Source of the DNA: Candidatus Sulfopaludibacter sp. SbA3
Lineage (GTDB): Bacteria > Acidobacteriota > Terriglobia > 20CM-2-55-15
Reading direction: 5' to 3'
DNA: 7,666 bases
Assembly (NCBI GenBank): GCA_945861845.1
Contig: CAMAWS010000145.1
Span: forward strand, 1-7,666
The notes beneath the pieces were generated by a model. It saw only the letters and a list, made by a program, of their open reading frames with translations, made no database searches and was not told the origin of the DNA. Each line of letters starts with the position of its first letter. Within the stretch, counting starts at the first letter, position 1. Position numbers and translations under genes: made by a program. This document shows positions 1 through 5,357 of this stretch, piece after piece.

Positions 1-1560
1 TTGAAGGCGGGGGCCGAGGCAGAATCCAGAAAGCACGGCGCGACGGAACGGAAGCGCTTCAAGTTGCTTTCAGGCAGTGTTGTCGACATGACCGTCGACG
101 AACTGGAGGAACTGGCCAAGCATCCGGGAGTTCACAGCATTTCCCTGGACGCTCCAATGAAAATGAGTGCCAATGCGGGTTTGTCGGGATCGCACCTCCG
201 TACGACGACCGGGGCCACGCAGGCATTGGCGGCTTACGGTGCCAGCGGCGCAGGTATCGGCATCGCCATTGTCGATAGCGGCATCTCAAAGGTTCAGGAT
301 CTGTCGAACGTCGTCAAGCGCGTCGATTTTACTGCCGCGAAGGTTACCGGCACCGGCAACACCGATCCATTTGGCCATGGAACCCATGTGGCAGGGCTGG
401 CGGCAGGAAAAGGCACTTCGTCCAACGGCAAGTACCGGGGGATCGCTCCAAACGCATCTTTGATCGACCTTCGTGTTCTGGACAATAAGGGAGCTGGATA
501 CACCAGCGACGTCATCGAAGCTGTGGAATGGGCGATCACCAACCGCAACGCCCTCGGCGACAACGGACTGCCCATGAATATCCGCGTGATCAATCTTTCC
601 CTGGGGCACGTAGCTTTTGAACGCACCGCCACCGATCCGCTTGCGGCGATCTGCCGCGAAGCTGTACGGCAAGGTCTGGTGGTTGTTGTCTCGGCGGGCA
701 ACTTGGGAAAAGACGCCAATGGCAAGACGGTTTACGGCAGTATCACCAGCCCGGGCACGGAGCCAGCCGTTCTTACCGTTGGAGCCATGACAACATGGGG
801 TACGAACGTACGCAGCGACGATGCCGTGGCAACCTATAGTTCACGCGGTCCGACGTATTTCGATCACTTTGCAAAACCGGACCTCGTCGCACCCGGTTCT
901 GGCCTTATCGGTCCAAAGAGCTCCGGCTCGGAATTGGAAATGAAAAACCCTGGGATCAGTATCGATAAGAACTACGTCAAGCTGAGCGGGACCAGCATGG
1001 CTGCGCCTGTTGTGGCGGGCGCCGTGGCATTGCTCCTGGAAAAGAAACCCGGGCTGACTCCGAATGCCGTCAAGGGGATCCTGATGTATACGGCGGAACG
1101 GCGCAGGGAAAACAACGTCATGGACGTAGGCGCCGGCTACCTGAATATCATCGGCGCCACGAACATGGCGGTGAACATCAATACCGGAGCGGCACAAAAC
1201 GCGTACTGGATTCTCAACAACGGCCTGGGCTTGAACTATACGAATGTCATCGCAGCATCGCCGGTTCCATGGAACCGCGGGATCCTGTGGGGCAGGAAGA
1301 TGTACAAGGCTGGCTCGTTGATGAACTACAACAAGAACATCTGGAGCCAGACCATTGTGTGGGACGAGACCATCGTCTGGGATGAGACTATCGTCTGGGA
1401 CGAGACCATTGTCTGGGATGAGACCATCGTCTGGGACGAGACCATTGTCTGGGACGAGACCATCGTCTGGGACGAGTCGATCTTCGGCCAGAGCGCAGAA
1501 ATCGCTCCAAGCCCTGAAAACGCGGCCCTGGGAGAAATCACGGAAGTCGAAGAGTTCTAG
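1..1560 (+). CDS. Subtilisin-family (S8) serine protease with TIVWDE-repeat tail, 5' partial
   Basis: This is a subtilase, a serine endopeptidase normally exported as a proenzyme. In the visible 519 residues, about 18-57 look like the end of an I9-type propeptide (ending SISLDAPMKM), and about 70-390 are the S8 catalytic domain. The catalytic residues are in place: Asp92 in IVDSG, His126 in GHGTHVAG, oxyanion Asn234 in SAGN, and Ser332 in GTSMAAP. A linker then leads to seven perfect TIVWDE hexapeptides (451-492) and an acidic end. The open frame reaches base 1, where a TTG sits by chance. The signal peptide and most of the propeptide should lie upstream, so the true start is outside the window. 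Tails of this IVW type are familiar to me from acidobacterial subtilases; their role is unknown to me. The membrane-protein gene follows on the same strand after 117 bp. Family and active site are certain; substrate is unknown. Confidence 0.95.
   Translation: MKAGAEAESRKHGATERKRFKLLSGSVVDMTVDELEELAKHPGVHSISLDAPMKMSANAGLSGSHLRTTTGATQALAAYGASGAGIGIAIVDSGISKVQDLSNVVKRVDFTAAKVTGTGNTDPFGHGTHVAGLAAGKGTSSNGKYRGIAPNASLIDLRVLDNKGAGYTSDVIEAVEWAITNRNALGDNGLPMNIRVINLSLGHVAFERTATDPLAAICREAVRQGLVVVVSAGNLGKDANGKTVYGSITSPGTEPAVLTVGAMTTWGTNVRSDDAVATYSSRGPTYFDHFAKPDLVAPGSGLIGPKSSGSELEMKNPGISIDKNYVKLSGTSMAAPVVAGAVALLLEKKPGLTPNAVKGILMYTAERRRENNVMDVGAGYLNIIGATNMAVNINTGAAQNAYWILNNGLGLNYTNVIAASPVPWNRGILWGRKMYKAGSLMNYNKNIWSQTIVWDETIVWDETIVWDETIVWDETIVWDETIVWDETIVWDESIFGQSAEIAPSPENAALGEITEVEEF
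1351..1476 (+). repeat. Seven in-frame 18-bp repeats encoding TIVWDE
   Basis: Seven consecutive 18-bp units sit at the 3' end of the protease gene, and each encodes Thr-Ile-Val-Trp-Asp-Glu. The units differ only at silent third positions: ATT/ATC for Ile, GTG/GTC for Val, GAC/GAT for Asp, and one ACT. The peptide is therefore conserved while the DNA drifts. Degenerate relatives lie just outside: RGILWG and NIWSQ before the array, SIFGQ after it. Alternating hydrophobic and acidic residues would suit a beta-strand stack or a surface-attachment tail, which is inference. Confidence 0.95.
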
Positions 1561-1581
1561 GAAAACGAACGCGGTCTGATC

Positions 1582-1609
1582 GGTGCCAACTGTAATGTGA
1601 GTTGGTGTC
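1582..1609. other. Hairpin between protease and membrane-protein genes
   Basis: GGTGCCAACT (1582-1591) can pair with AGTTGGTGTC (1600-1609) around an 8-nt loop. That gives seven Watson-Crick pairs and three G-U pairs in the plus-strand RNA. It starts 21 bases after the protease stop codon. No U-run follows, so it is more likely an mRNA 3'-end stabiliser or attenuator than a classic terminator. Confidence 0.45.
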
Positions 1610-1613
1610 AGTT

Positions 1614-1637
1614 GGGTGCGGGTAGGATCCCGCACCC
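1614..1637. terminator. Strong GC hairpin, possible terminator or RNA processing site
   Basis: GGGTGCGGG (1614-1622) and CCCGCACCC (1629-1637) form a perfect 9-bp stem around the 6-nt loop TAGGAT. Only a weak TTTT (1655-1658) follows, 17 bases later, so intrinsic termination is uncertain. The hairpin lies between the protease stop and the likely GTG start of the next gene. It could reduce read-through, or separate protease and membrane-protein expression within one transcript. Confidence 0.5.
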
Positions 1638-1677
1638 GGGTCAACGGACTCTGGTTTTAAACACTGGCGAGGTCGTT

Positions 1678-2382
1678 GTGAATCAGTCAACAGCTAAAAC
1701 AGGCAGTCTCCCCCTGAAAGTGCGAACGGCCGTTGGCCTGTTCGCTGCCTGCGGCGCACTGACGCTAGCGTGGACATTGATGTCGCAGTCGGTCACCTCG
1801 CCTGTTCGGTTCCTCCTCCTGCTTGTCCTGGCCGTGGGAACCGCGAACAAAAAGTTCCGCCTGTACAAGGACTCCTCCATATCGTTCCTGACTTCCGTGG
1901 TCTTGCTGTCGCTGATGGTTGCGGGACCCGTCGACGCAATCCTGATTGCAATCTGCGGAGTGGCAGTGCAGACCTACTTTCCATCCCGGAAACTGGTAAT
2001 GCACCGCCTGCTGTTCAATGCCGGCATGATTGCCGTGACCGTAAAGGCAACATGCTGGACTTACACCTTCTGTACGGCACTGACCCCTGAAGGCCCGCTC
2101 AATCAACTGATCGCGGCGTTAGCGGCCGCCTCTGTTTACTATCTTGGAAACTCTCTGTCGGTATCGCTGATGGTTGCCTTGTCCACCGGCAAAGGCATGT
2201 GGCGGATGTGGCTGGATCACTTCGCCCCGAGCGCGCCATCGTTCCTGGTAGCGGGCCTGCTCTCTTTGCTGGCTTCACAAGTGACCATGAAGTTGCCGGA
2301 AGCCACCATGCTGGTGGCCATCATCCCGGTTGTGATCTGCTGTTATAACTACACCCTGCAATTTGTGGAGACGCGGCGTTAG
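1678..2382 (+). CDS. Multi-spanning membrane protein resembling the sensor domain of HD-GYP/GGDEF proteins, no output domain
   Basis: This integral inner-membrane protein has 234 residues. Hydrophobic stretches at about 14-33, 42-56, 66-82, 84-101, 107-129, 142-167, 185-202 and 208-224 suggest seven or eight membrane helices. The order of segments (VNFL-like SISFLTSVVLLSL, then VQTYFPSRK, LLFNAGM, YYLGNSLSVSLMVAL, and a final YNYTLQFVETRR) resembles the membrane region preceding HD-GYP or GGDEF domains in acidobacterial proteins. That is recognised from memory. Here the frame stops at the end of that region, with no cytoplasmic signalling domain. I place the start at GTG 1678 because GCGAGG (1667-1672) lies 5 bases upstream and MNQSTAKTG makes a sensible short N-terminus. 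An earlier in-frame GTG at 1597 would put both intergenic hairpins in the coding region. It lies downstream of the protease on the same strand, so co-transcription is possible. No ligand can be deduced. Confidence 0.8.
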   Translation: MNQSTAKTGSLPLKVRTAVGLFAACGALTLAWTLMSQSVTSPVRFLLLLVLAVGTANKKFRLYKDSSISFLTSVVLLSLMVAGPVDAILIAICGVAVQTYFPSRKLVMHRLLFNAGMIAVTVKATCWTYTFCTALTPEGPLNQLIAALAAASVYYLGNSLSVSLMVALSTGKGMWRMWLDHFAPSAPSFLVAGLLSLLASQVTMKLPEATMLVAIIPVVICCYNYTLQFVETRR

Positions 2383-2476
2383 GCCATCAGGATCCGTCCA
2401 ATTTCGCAATGTCCTTGCTCGATTGACGTCTCAGGTAGTTTGGTGCTTCTGCGAGCCGGCCTGAAGACTACGCCGC

Positions 2477-2884
2477 TCAGCGGCCAGATTTTACAGGGCC
2501 GTCCAGCGAGACCCGCTTCACGCTGGATTCGGCAGCGAGGCTTTCAAGCTGGCTGATCGGCAATTCGACAACGCTTATATTGAGCGTTGCGATTCGCCTC
2601 TTTAGCTTTCCTTTTCTGGGCGCGAGCATCCGGCTCAATTCGTCGTCCGACAGCGGCGAACCATGCTGAATAATTACAGATATCAAGCGGCTAAATTCTT
2701 CATCCGTAGCTTCTCCGCGTTTTGACGAGAAGTTTTCGAAATCAACTGAAAACACAGCGGGTGTTCTGTCGTCACTGCGGTGGAACTGACGGCTGAAAGC
2801 CGAGCGCTGATCGCGCGCGGCAGCCCAATCCCCAACACTGGTTGCGGCCTCTGGCCGCGCTAGGCGGAGTAAGCAGTAGGCCAC
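2477..2884 (-). CDS. Orphan subtilase-propeptide-like protein (I9-like), possibly a gene remnant
   Basis: The frame encodes 135 residues from GTG 2884. Residues about 97-135 (KRRIATLN to GPVKS) align without gaps to the propeptide end of the protease at 1-1560, with about 15 of 39 identical. Shared features are SVV, LE-LA, V--(V/I)SLD-P and a following Lys. A stop codon follows four residues later, exactly where an S8 catalytic domain would begin, and no protease motif lies downstream. Two readings are open: a free-standing propeptide acting as inhibitor or chaperone for a protease, or the 5' remnant of a second subtilase gene. In-frame codons before GTG 2884 encode a hydrophobic stretch (IIRTAVIVVAYCLL), like a signal peptide, but contain no ATG, GTG or TTG. 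The real start is therefore unclear; damage or an unusual start is possible. Reading direction converges on the membrane-protein gene. Confidence 0.6.
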   Translation of the reverse strand: MAYCLLRLARPEAATSVGDWAAARDQRSAFSRQFHRSDDRTPAVFSVDFENFSSKRGEATDEEFSRLISVIIQHGSPLSDDELSRMLAPRKGKLKRRIATLNISVVELPISQLESLAAESSVKRVSLDGPVKSGR

Positions 2885-2903
2885 GACTATGACGGCGGTT
2901 CGA

Positions 2904-2929
2904 ATTATAGAGTCTGGGCATTATGTAAA
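2904..2929 (-). promoter_or_regulatory. Candidate promoter for the propeptide-like gene
   Basis: Read on the minus strand, a perfect TATAAT (2904-2909) lies 19 bases before the GTG at 2884. A TTTACA (-35-like, 2924-2929) lies 14 bases further upstream, shorter than the usual 16-18. If used, the leader would be only about a dozen bases and no good Shine-Dalgarno would precede the GTG. Confidence 0.35.
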
Positions 2930-2930
2930 C

Positions 2931-2960
2931 CTGGCGCGCGGCCCTAGGCTGGCGCGCGGC
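2931..2960. repeat. Twin 12-mer CTGGCGCGCGGC flanking palindrome CCTAGG
   Basis: CTGGCGCGCGGC occurs at 2931-2942 and again, identical, at 2949-2960. The 6-bp palindrome CCTAGG lies between the copies, and each copy contains the palindrome GCGCGC. Start-to-start spacing is 18 bp, a little under two helix turns. It sits in the divergent region between the propeptide-like gene (minus) and the genes starting at 3031/3179 (plus). An operator for a dimeric regulator is one reading; a chance GC-rich duplication is the other. Confidence 0.5.
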
Positions 2961-3030
2961 ATCAACTGATGAATCCGCGGAGCCAGGAACCGGGTAACTT
3001 CGAAATCGAACGGCTCAGGAAATATTCCTA

Positions 3031-3186
3031 ATGAAAACGTACATTTCTACCGATAACTCCAACATGAGCCGGAATCTACCCTTAAGGGCAAAAGCCTCCG
3101 GAACAAAGTTCAAAATATGCCAGCGCCAGAAAACGACTGGACACTCTGCTCAGCAGACGGCGCTAACAGGAGAACAAAATGAGTAG
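3031..3186 (+). CDS. Possible 51-residue upstream ORF overlapping the next gene
   Basis: ATG 3031 opens a 51-residue frame (MKTYISTDNSN to TGEQNE) that ends in TAG at 3184-3186, eight bases inside the next gene. The overlap AATGAGTAG would suit translational coupling. AGGA at 3017-3020 lies 10 bases before the ATG and could be a weak ribosome site. It is part of a small inverted repeat, AGGAA-ATA-TTCCT (3017-3029), and a 10-bp palindrome CCCTTAAGGG lies inside the frame at 3079-3088. The peptide is polar and basic, with no signal peptide, membrane helix or recognised family. It may be a leader ORF or just an open stretch, and there is no protein-level support. Confidence 0.3.
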   Translation: MKTYISTDNSNMSRNLPLRAKASGTKFKICQRQKTTGHSAQQTALTGEQNE

Positions 3187-4276
3187 ATCAACCACGATTT
3201 CAAACGCGCAGAAACGATTTGTTGATTATGCGTCCTTAAATTCGGCAAAGGCTGCGATCAAGAAAGGGGGACAGGAACTCCTGTCGAGTTTTCAGGACAC
3301 AGTTTCTTTAAGCCGTGGAGGGACGGCAGCATCGACCCCGGCAAAAACTGCCGCAAAAAGTAACGTCCAGAATTCCCCGAATTCTCTGCCCTCCGTTCGG
3401 CCGGCTCTCCGCGGGAAGCCGTTCAAGCCTTTCACTCCCCAGGCAGCGCCGTCACAGAGTTCGATTTCTTCATCCACGCAGTCAGACGAGCTGCAAATAA
3501 GCGAACCCAGTCCTGGTCCGACTGAGAACAAGACTCCACAGCCCAATCCGCTCCTCCAGTACAATGAAGATTCGAATACGACGCCGGAGGACAGTCTTTC
3601 GCCAAGCCCATCCGTTAACGCGAACACGACTGACGCGCCTCCAGTGAAGCCCACGGCTGAGTTTTCTTTCACAATTGTCAATCGAACCATCATCGTTTCG
3701 CCATCGACCGGAGCTTTTCAGGGCAACCAGGAGTCCAAGGAAGACAAACAATCCGAGAACGATTCGAAAACGAACTTCACATTCAATGTCGGTTCGCCAC
3801 AGATCGGAACTTTTCAGGGCAACCAGGAGTCCAAGGAAGACAAACAGTCCGAGAACGATTCGAAAACGAACGCCATATTCAATCCTCCGAAGCAAGCAAC
3901 TGCGCCAGCGTCTTCATACACCCACAAAGTCATAAAAACATCCGCCTCGAGAGCGAGTCAAATCAACGCCCTAAAGTTAAAGGAGCGGGAGAAGGAGATG
4001 CAGGAGAAACTGAAGGAGAGAGAGAAAGAGAGGGAGAATCTTGAGCAGATGGAACAGAATTTCAGAGAATCTTTTGGTAAGCAAAACAGTAAGTTCAACC
4101 AACTCGAGAGAGAGGCTCACCGTAGCTGGGTTTCCGAGCACAACCTCGATCGCAGACCGAATGTTGAAACTCTGAATCTGCCCAGCGCCAAGAGTCCGAG
4201 CAAGATCGCGACCAAAATGCAGGCAGTAAAGATGTACGCTAAAAGCTCGTGGTTAAGTCAGTTTCATAACAGTTAA
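3179..4276 (+). CDS. Unrecognised low-complexity protein with internal duplication and coiled coil
   Basis: I do not recognise this 365-residue protein. The start is well supported: AGGAGA (3168-3173) lies 5 bases before ATG 3179. There is no signal peptide or membrane helix, so it is probably cytoplasmic. Residues 1-45 could be helical. About 46-160 are rich in Ser, Pro, Thr, Gln and Asn and look disordered. Residues 180-199 and 212-231 are an identical 20-residue motif (FQGNQESKED...). About 258-313 form a highly charged Lys/Glu/Arg helix with heptad-like spacing, probably a coiled coil. The C-terminus (about 314-365) is basic and contains two Trp. The gene is lower in GC than the protease and kinase genes, suggesting relaxed constraint or transfer. 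A scaffold, filament-like or secreted-substrate role is imaginable, but nothing visible decides it. Confidence 0.75.
   Translation: MSRSTTISNAQKRFVDYASLNSAKAAIKKGGQELLSSFQDTVSLSRGGTAASTPAKTAAKSNVQNSPNSLPSVRPALRGKPFKPFTPQAAPSQSSISSSTQSDELQISEPSPGPTENKTPQPNPLLQYNEDSNTTPEDSLSPSPSVNANTTDAPPVKPTAEFSFTIVNRTIIVSPSTGAFQGNQESKEDKQSENDSKTNFTFNVGSPQIGTFQGNQESKEDKQSENDSKTNAIFNPPKQATAPASSYTHKVIKTSASRASQINALKLKEREKEMQEKLKEREKERENLEQMEQNFRESFGKQNSKFNQLEREAHRSWVSEHNLDRRPNVETLNLPSAKSPSKIATKMQAVKMYAKSSWLSQFHNS
3709..3871 (+). repeat. Two near-identical 67-bp repeats inside the coiled-coil gene
   Basis: Bases 3709-3775 and 3805-3871 match at 65 of 67 positions, offset by 96 bp (32 codons). The two differences are 3713/3809, which changes Ala to Thr, and a silent A/G in the Gln codon of KQSEND. 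Third positions are otherwise the same, so the duplication is recent. Weaker similarity (ATTCAAT) continues just beyond each copy. Confidence 0.95.
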
Positions 4277-4327
4277 AAGACCCAACGTGTCCGGAGCACA
4301 AAGACGATCGGTGCCGGAGGACGGGAT

Positions 4328-4537
4328 ATGGCGGTCGGACGACGACATCGGCATCCGCAACAAACGATGTGGCTGGCCACCGACGAACTGCCGCGAACCG
4401 CGGGTCATGTGTTTTATGACCGCGTGAACAAGGTTCTCGCCGAACGGTCAATAGACTATATGAAGACAAGCGAACTCAGAATGAGGTTTCGGTCGCGGAG
4501 AGAGGCTCAAGAAGGAGATATCCACGCAGTCAGGTGA
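4328..4537 (+). pseudogene. N-terminal remnant of an IS1182-type transposase
   Basis: A 69-residue frame starts at ATG 4328 with a good ribosome site, GGAGG (4316-4320), 7 bases upstream. Residues about 8-43 (HPQQTMWLATDELPRTAGHVFYDRVNKVLAE) read like the N-terminus of IS1182-family transposases, which carry an ATDELPRSAGHPFYEKLN-like opening before the DUF772 region. That assignment is from memory of the family. Similarity stops around residue 43 (base 4456). The remaining 26 residues look unrelated, and none of the catalytic DDE region is present. A transposase of this type would be several hundred residues, so this is a dead fragment left by a deletion or rearrangement. I see no inverted repeats of the parent element. 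Confidence 0.65.
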
Positions 4538-4560
4538 GAGCATCGCAGGTTTTCTATTGA

Positions 4561-4623
4561 ACGAATCCGCATTGGAGGTTCCAGATTCGAAATTCGAAAT
4601 CGGGCCGTCCAACGCGGATTCGT
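4561..4623. repeat. Long inverted repeat (16-bp arms, 31-bp spacer)
   Basis: ACGAATCCGCATTGGA (4561-4576) faces TCCAACGCGGATTCGT (4608-4623) with one mismatch. In minus-strand RNA the mismatch becomes a G-U pair, so all 16 positions can pair. It begins 20 bases after the stop codon of the minus-strand beta-propeller gene, so it could protect or end that mRNA, although no U-run follows. The spacer carries two TTCGAA palindromes one base apart (4587-4599). It may alternatively be the footprint of a small repeat element. Confidence 0.6.
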
Positions 4624-4643
4624 CCAATCGCAACAGCCAGGCT

Positions 4644-5228
4644 TTATTCGAACATTTCAGGGAAGTAGTACGTGACCACTTTGTTCGCCTGAGAGCTGGC
4701 AATCATGATCTCTTTGAACTTCGGAATGATGGCAACTCCCGCGTTCTGTGTTCCAAGGCCTTTCGTCGGGATCTTCCACCGGGGCGCAACGTCGCCGTTG
4801 TCATCGATGTGCCAGACTCCCCAGTCATCCCTTGTATTCGACAGGATGTAGCCTTTTTCGGGATAGATCGCAATCTGGCCGCCACCGAACCCGCCGGTCT
4901 TTGGTCCCTGAATGACGCGCAGAGGCTTGGTATTCCCGCTGGCCTCCCGATTAAAGATCAACAGGGCGCGACCGCTTTTCACAACCAGGAGATTGCGGCC
5001 CGGATCGACTGCCGACTGTGGAGTTGGTGATGAAATAAGCGTGTCCGGACCCGTCAGGATTCGCTTGGGTGAGACGTCGCCGTCATCCAGGCGGTTAAAC
5101 ACATAAACACCTTCCACTCCACCGGTGCCGGCATTTCTGAGGCCGGTGCCCACGGGCAGGAAGATTTCATTCTCCTGCACTTTCATTGTTCGCTCCACTG
5201 AGGCTACCGGGTACTGCTCGTCCTGCAT
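4644..5228 (-). pseudogene. C-terminal half of an acidobacterial beta-propeller protein, N-terminally truncated
   Basis: This minus-strand frame encodes 194 residues. It contains at least three repeats of one blade pattern: VYVFNRLDDGDVSPKRILTGPDT (41-63, hyphenless in the protein), LLIFNREASGNTKPLRVIQG (89-108) and WGVWHIDDNGDVAPRWKI (136-153). It ends KVVTYYFPEMFE. This pattern and ending are familiar from acidobacterial NHL/SMP-30-like beta-propeller proteins, which have more blades and usually a signal peptide. Here the first blades and export signal are missing. ATG 5228 has GAGG 6 bases upstream, but a stop (TAA) sits two codons before it, and an IS21-like end follows within 50 bp. A truncated remnant is the simplest reading; translation from ATG 5228 is still possible. 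The function of the full family is not known to me. Confidence 0.65.
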
Positions 5229-5269
5229 TTCTTACCTCAGAGCCAGCCTTGCACCCTTTGCCGCTCAAA

Positions 5270-5316
5270 GCGGACAAATCACTTGCTAACCCAGGCGGAC
5301 AGATCATGTGCTAACA
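5270..5316 (-). mobile_element. Solitary IS21-like insertion-sequence end
   Basis: Two 21-bp tandem repeats, 5270-5290 and 5295-5315, share the pattern GCGGACA-ATCA--TGCTAAC (18 of 21 identical), spaced 25 bp start to start. Read on the minus strand, the block begins TGTTAGCA at 5316 and runs through two TTAGCA...TGTCCGC units. IS21-family elements start with TG and carry several such repeated transposase-binding sites at each end. No istA/istB-like gene is visible and no partner end was found in the window. This looks like a scar next to the truncated beta-propeller gene. Family assignment is from end structure only. Confidence 0.5.
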
Positions 5317-5331
5317 ACATCCCCCATCCGG

Positions 5332-5357
5332 GTAGTGGGTCACTTTGAATTTTCGCA
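5332..5357 (+). repeat. Left terminal inverted repeat of the MITE-like element
   Basis: It starts GTAGTGGGTCACTTTGAA and continues TTTTCGCA. It matches the right end in 24 of 26 positions, the first 18 perfectly. Confidence 0.9.

Noticed and set aside
1351..1476. Short tandem repeat that could be mistaken for a CRISPR array
   Set aside because: The 18-bp units are contiguous with no spacers and encode a perfect in-frame hexapeptide.
841..1644. Long minus-strand open frame (267 residues) with a repetitive middle
   Set aside because: It is opposite the protease frame, which has a complete catalytic triad. The repeats in it merely mirror the TIVWDE array.
1597..1677. Upstream GTG (1597) as the start of the membrane protein
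   Set aside because: It would place the strong hairpin within the coding region and has no ribosome site; GTG 1678 has GCGAGG at 5 bases.
2472..2484. Small palindrome GCCGCT-C-AGCGGC at the stop of the propeptide-like gene
   Set aside because: The arms are only six bases with a one-base centre and no T-run on either side, so a terminator cannot be supported.
3292..3895. Minus-strand frames of 133 and 137 residues
   Set aside because: They are opposite the coiled-coil gene, which has a good ribosome site. The repeat in the second frame is the mirrored internal duplication.
4498..4550. Strong AAGGAGATAT ribosome-like site (4510-4519) and a 12-mer GAGAGAGGCTCA shared with 4108-4119
   Set aside because: No start codon with a meaningful frame follows: GTG 4534 runs only eight codons. 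The shared 12-mer is purine-rich and too short to argue for common origin.
4557..5030. Plus-strand open frame of 157 residues
   Set aside because: It is antisense to the propeller remnant, whose blade repeats and TYYFPE ending mark the minus strand as coding. Its start lies in the hairpin.
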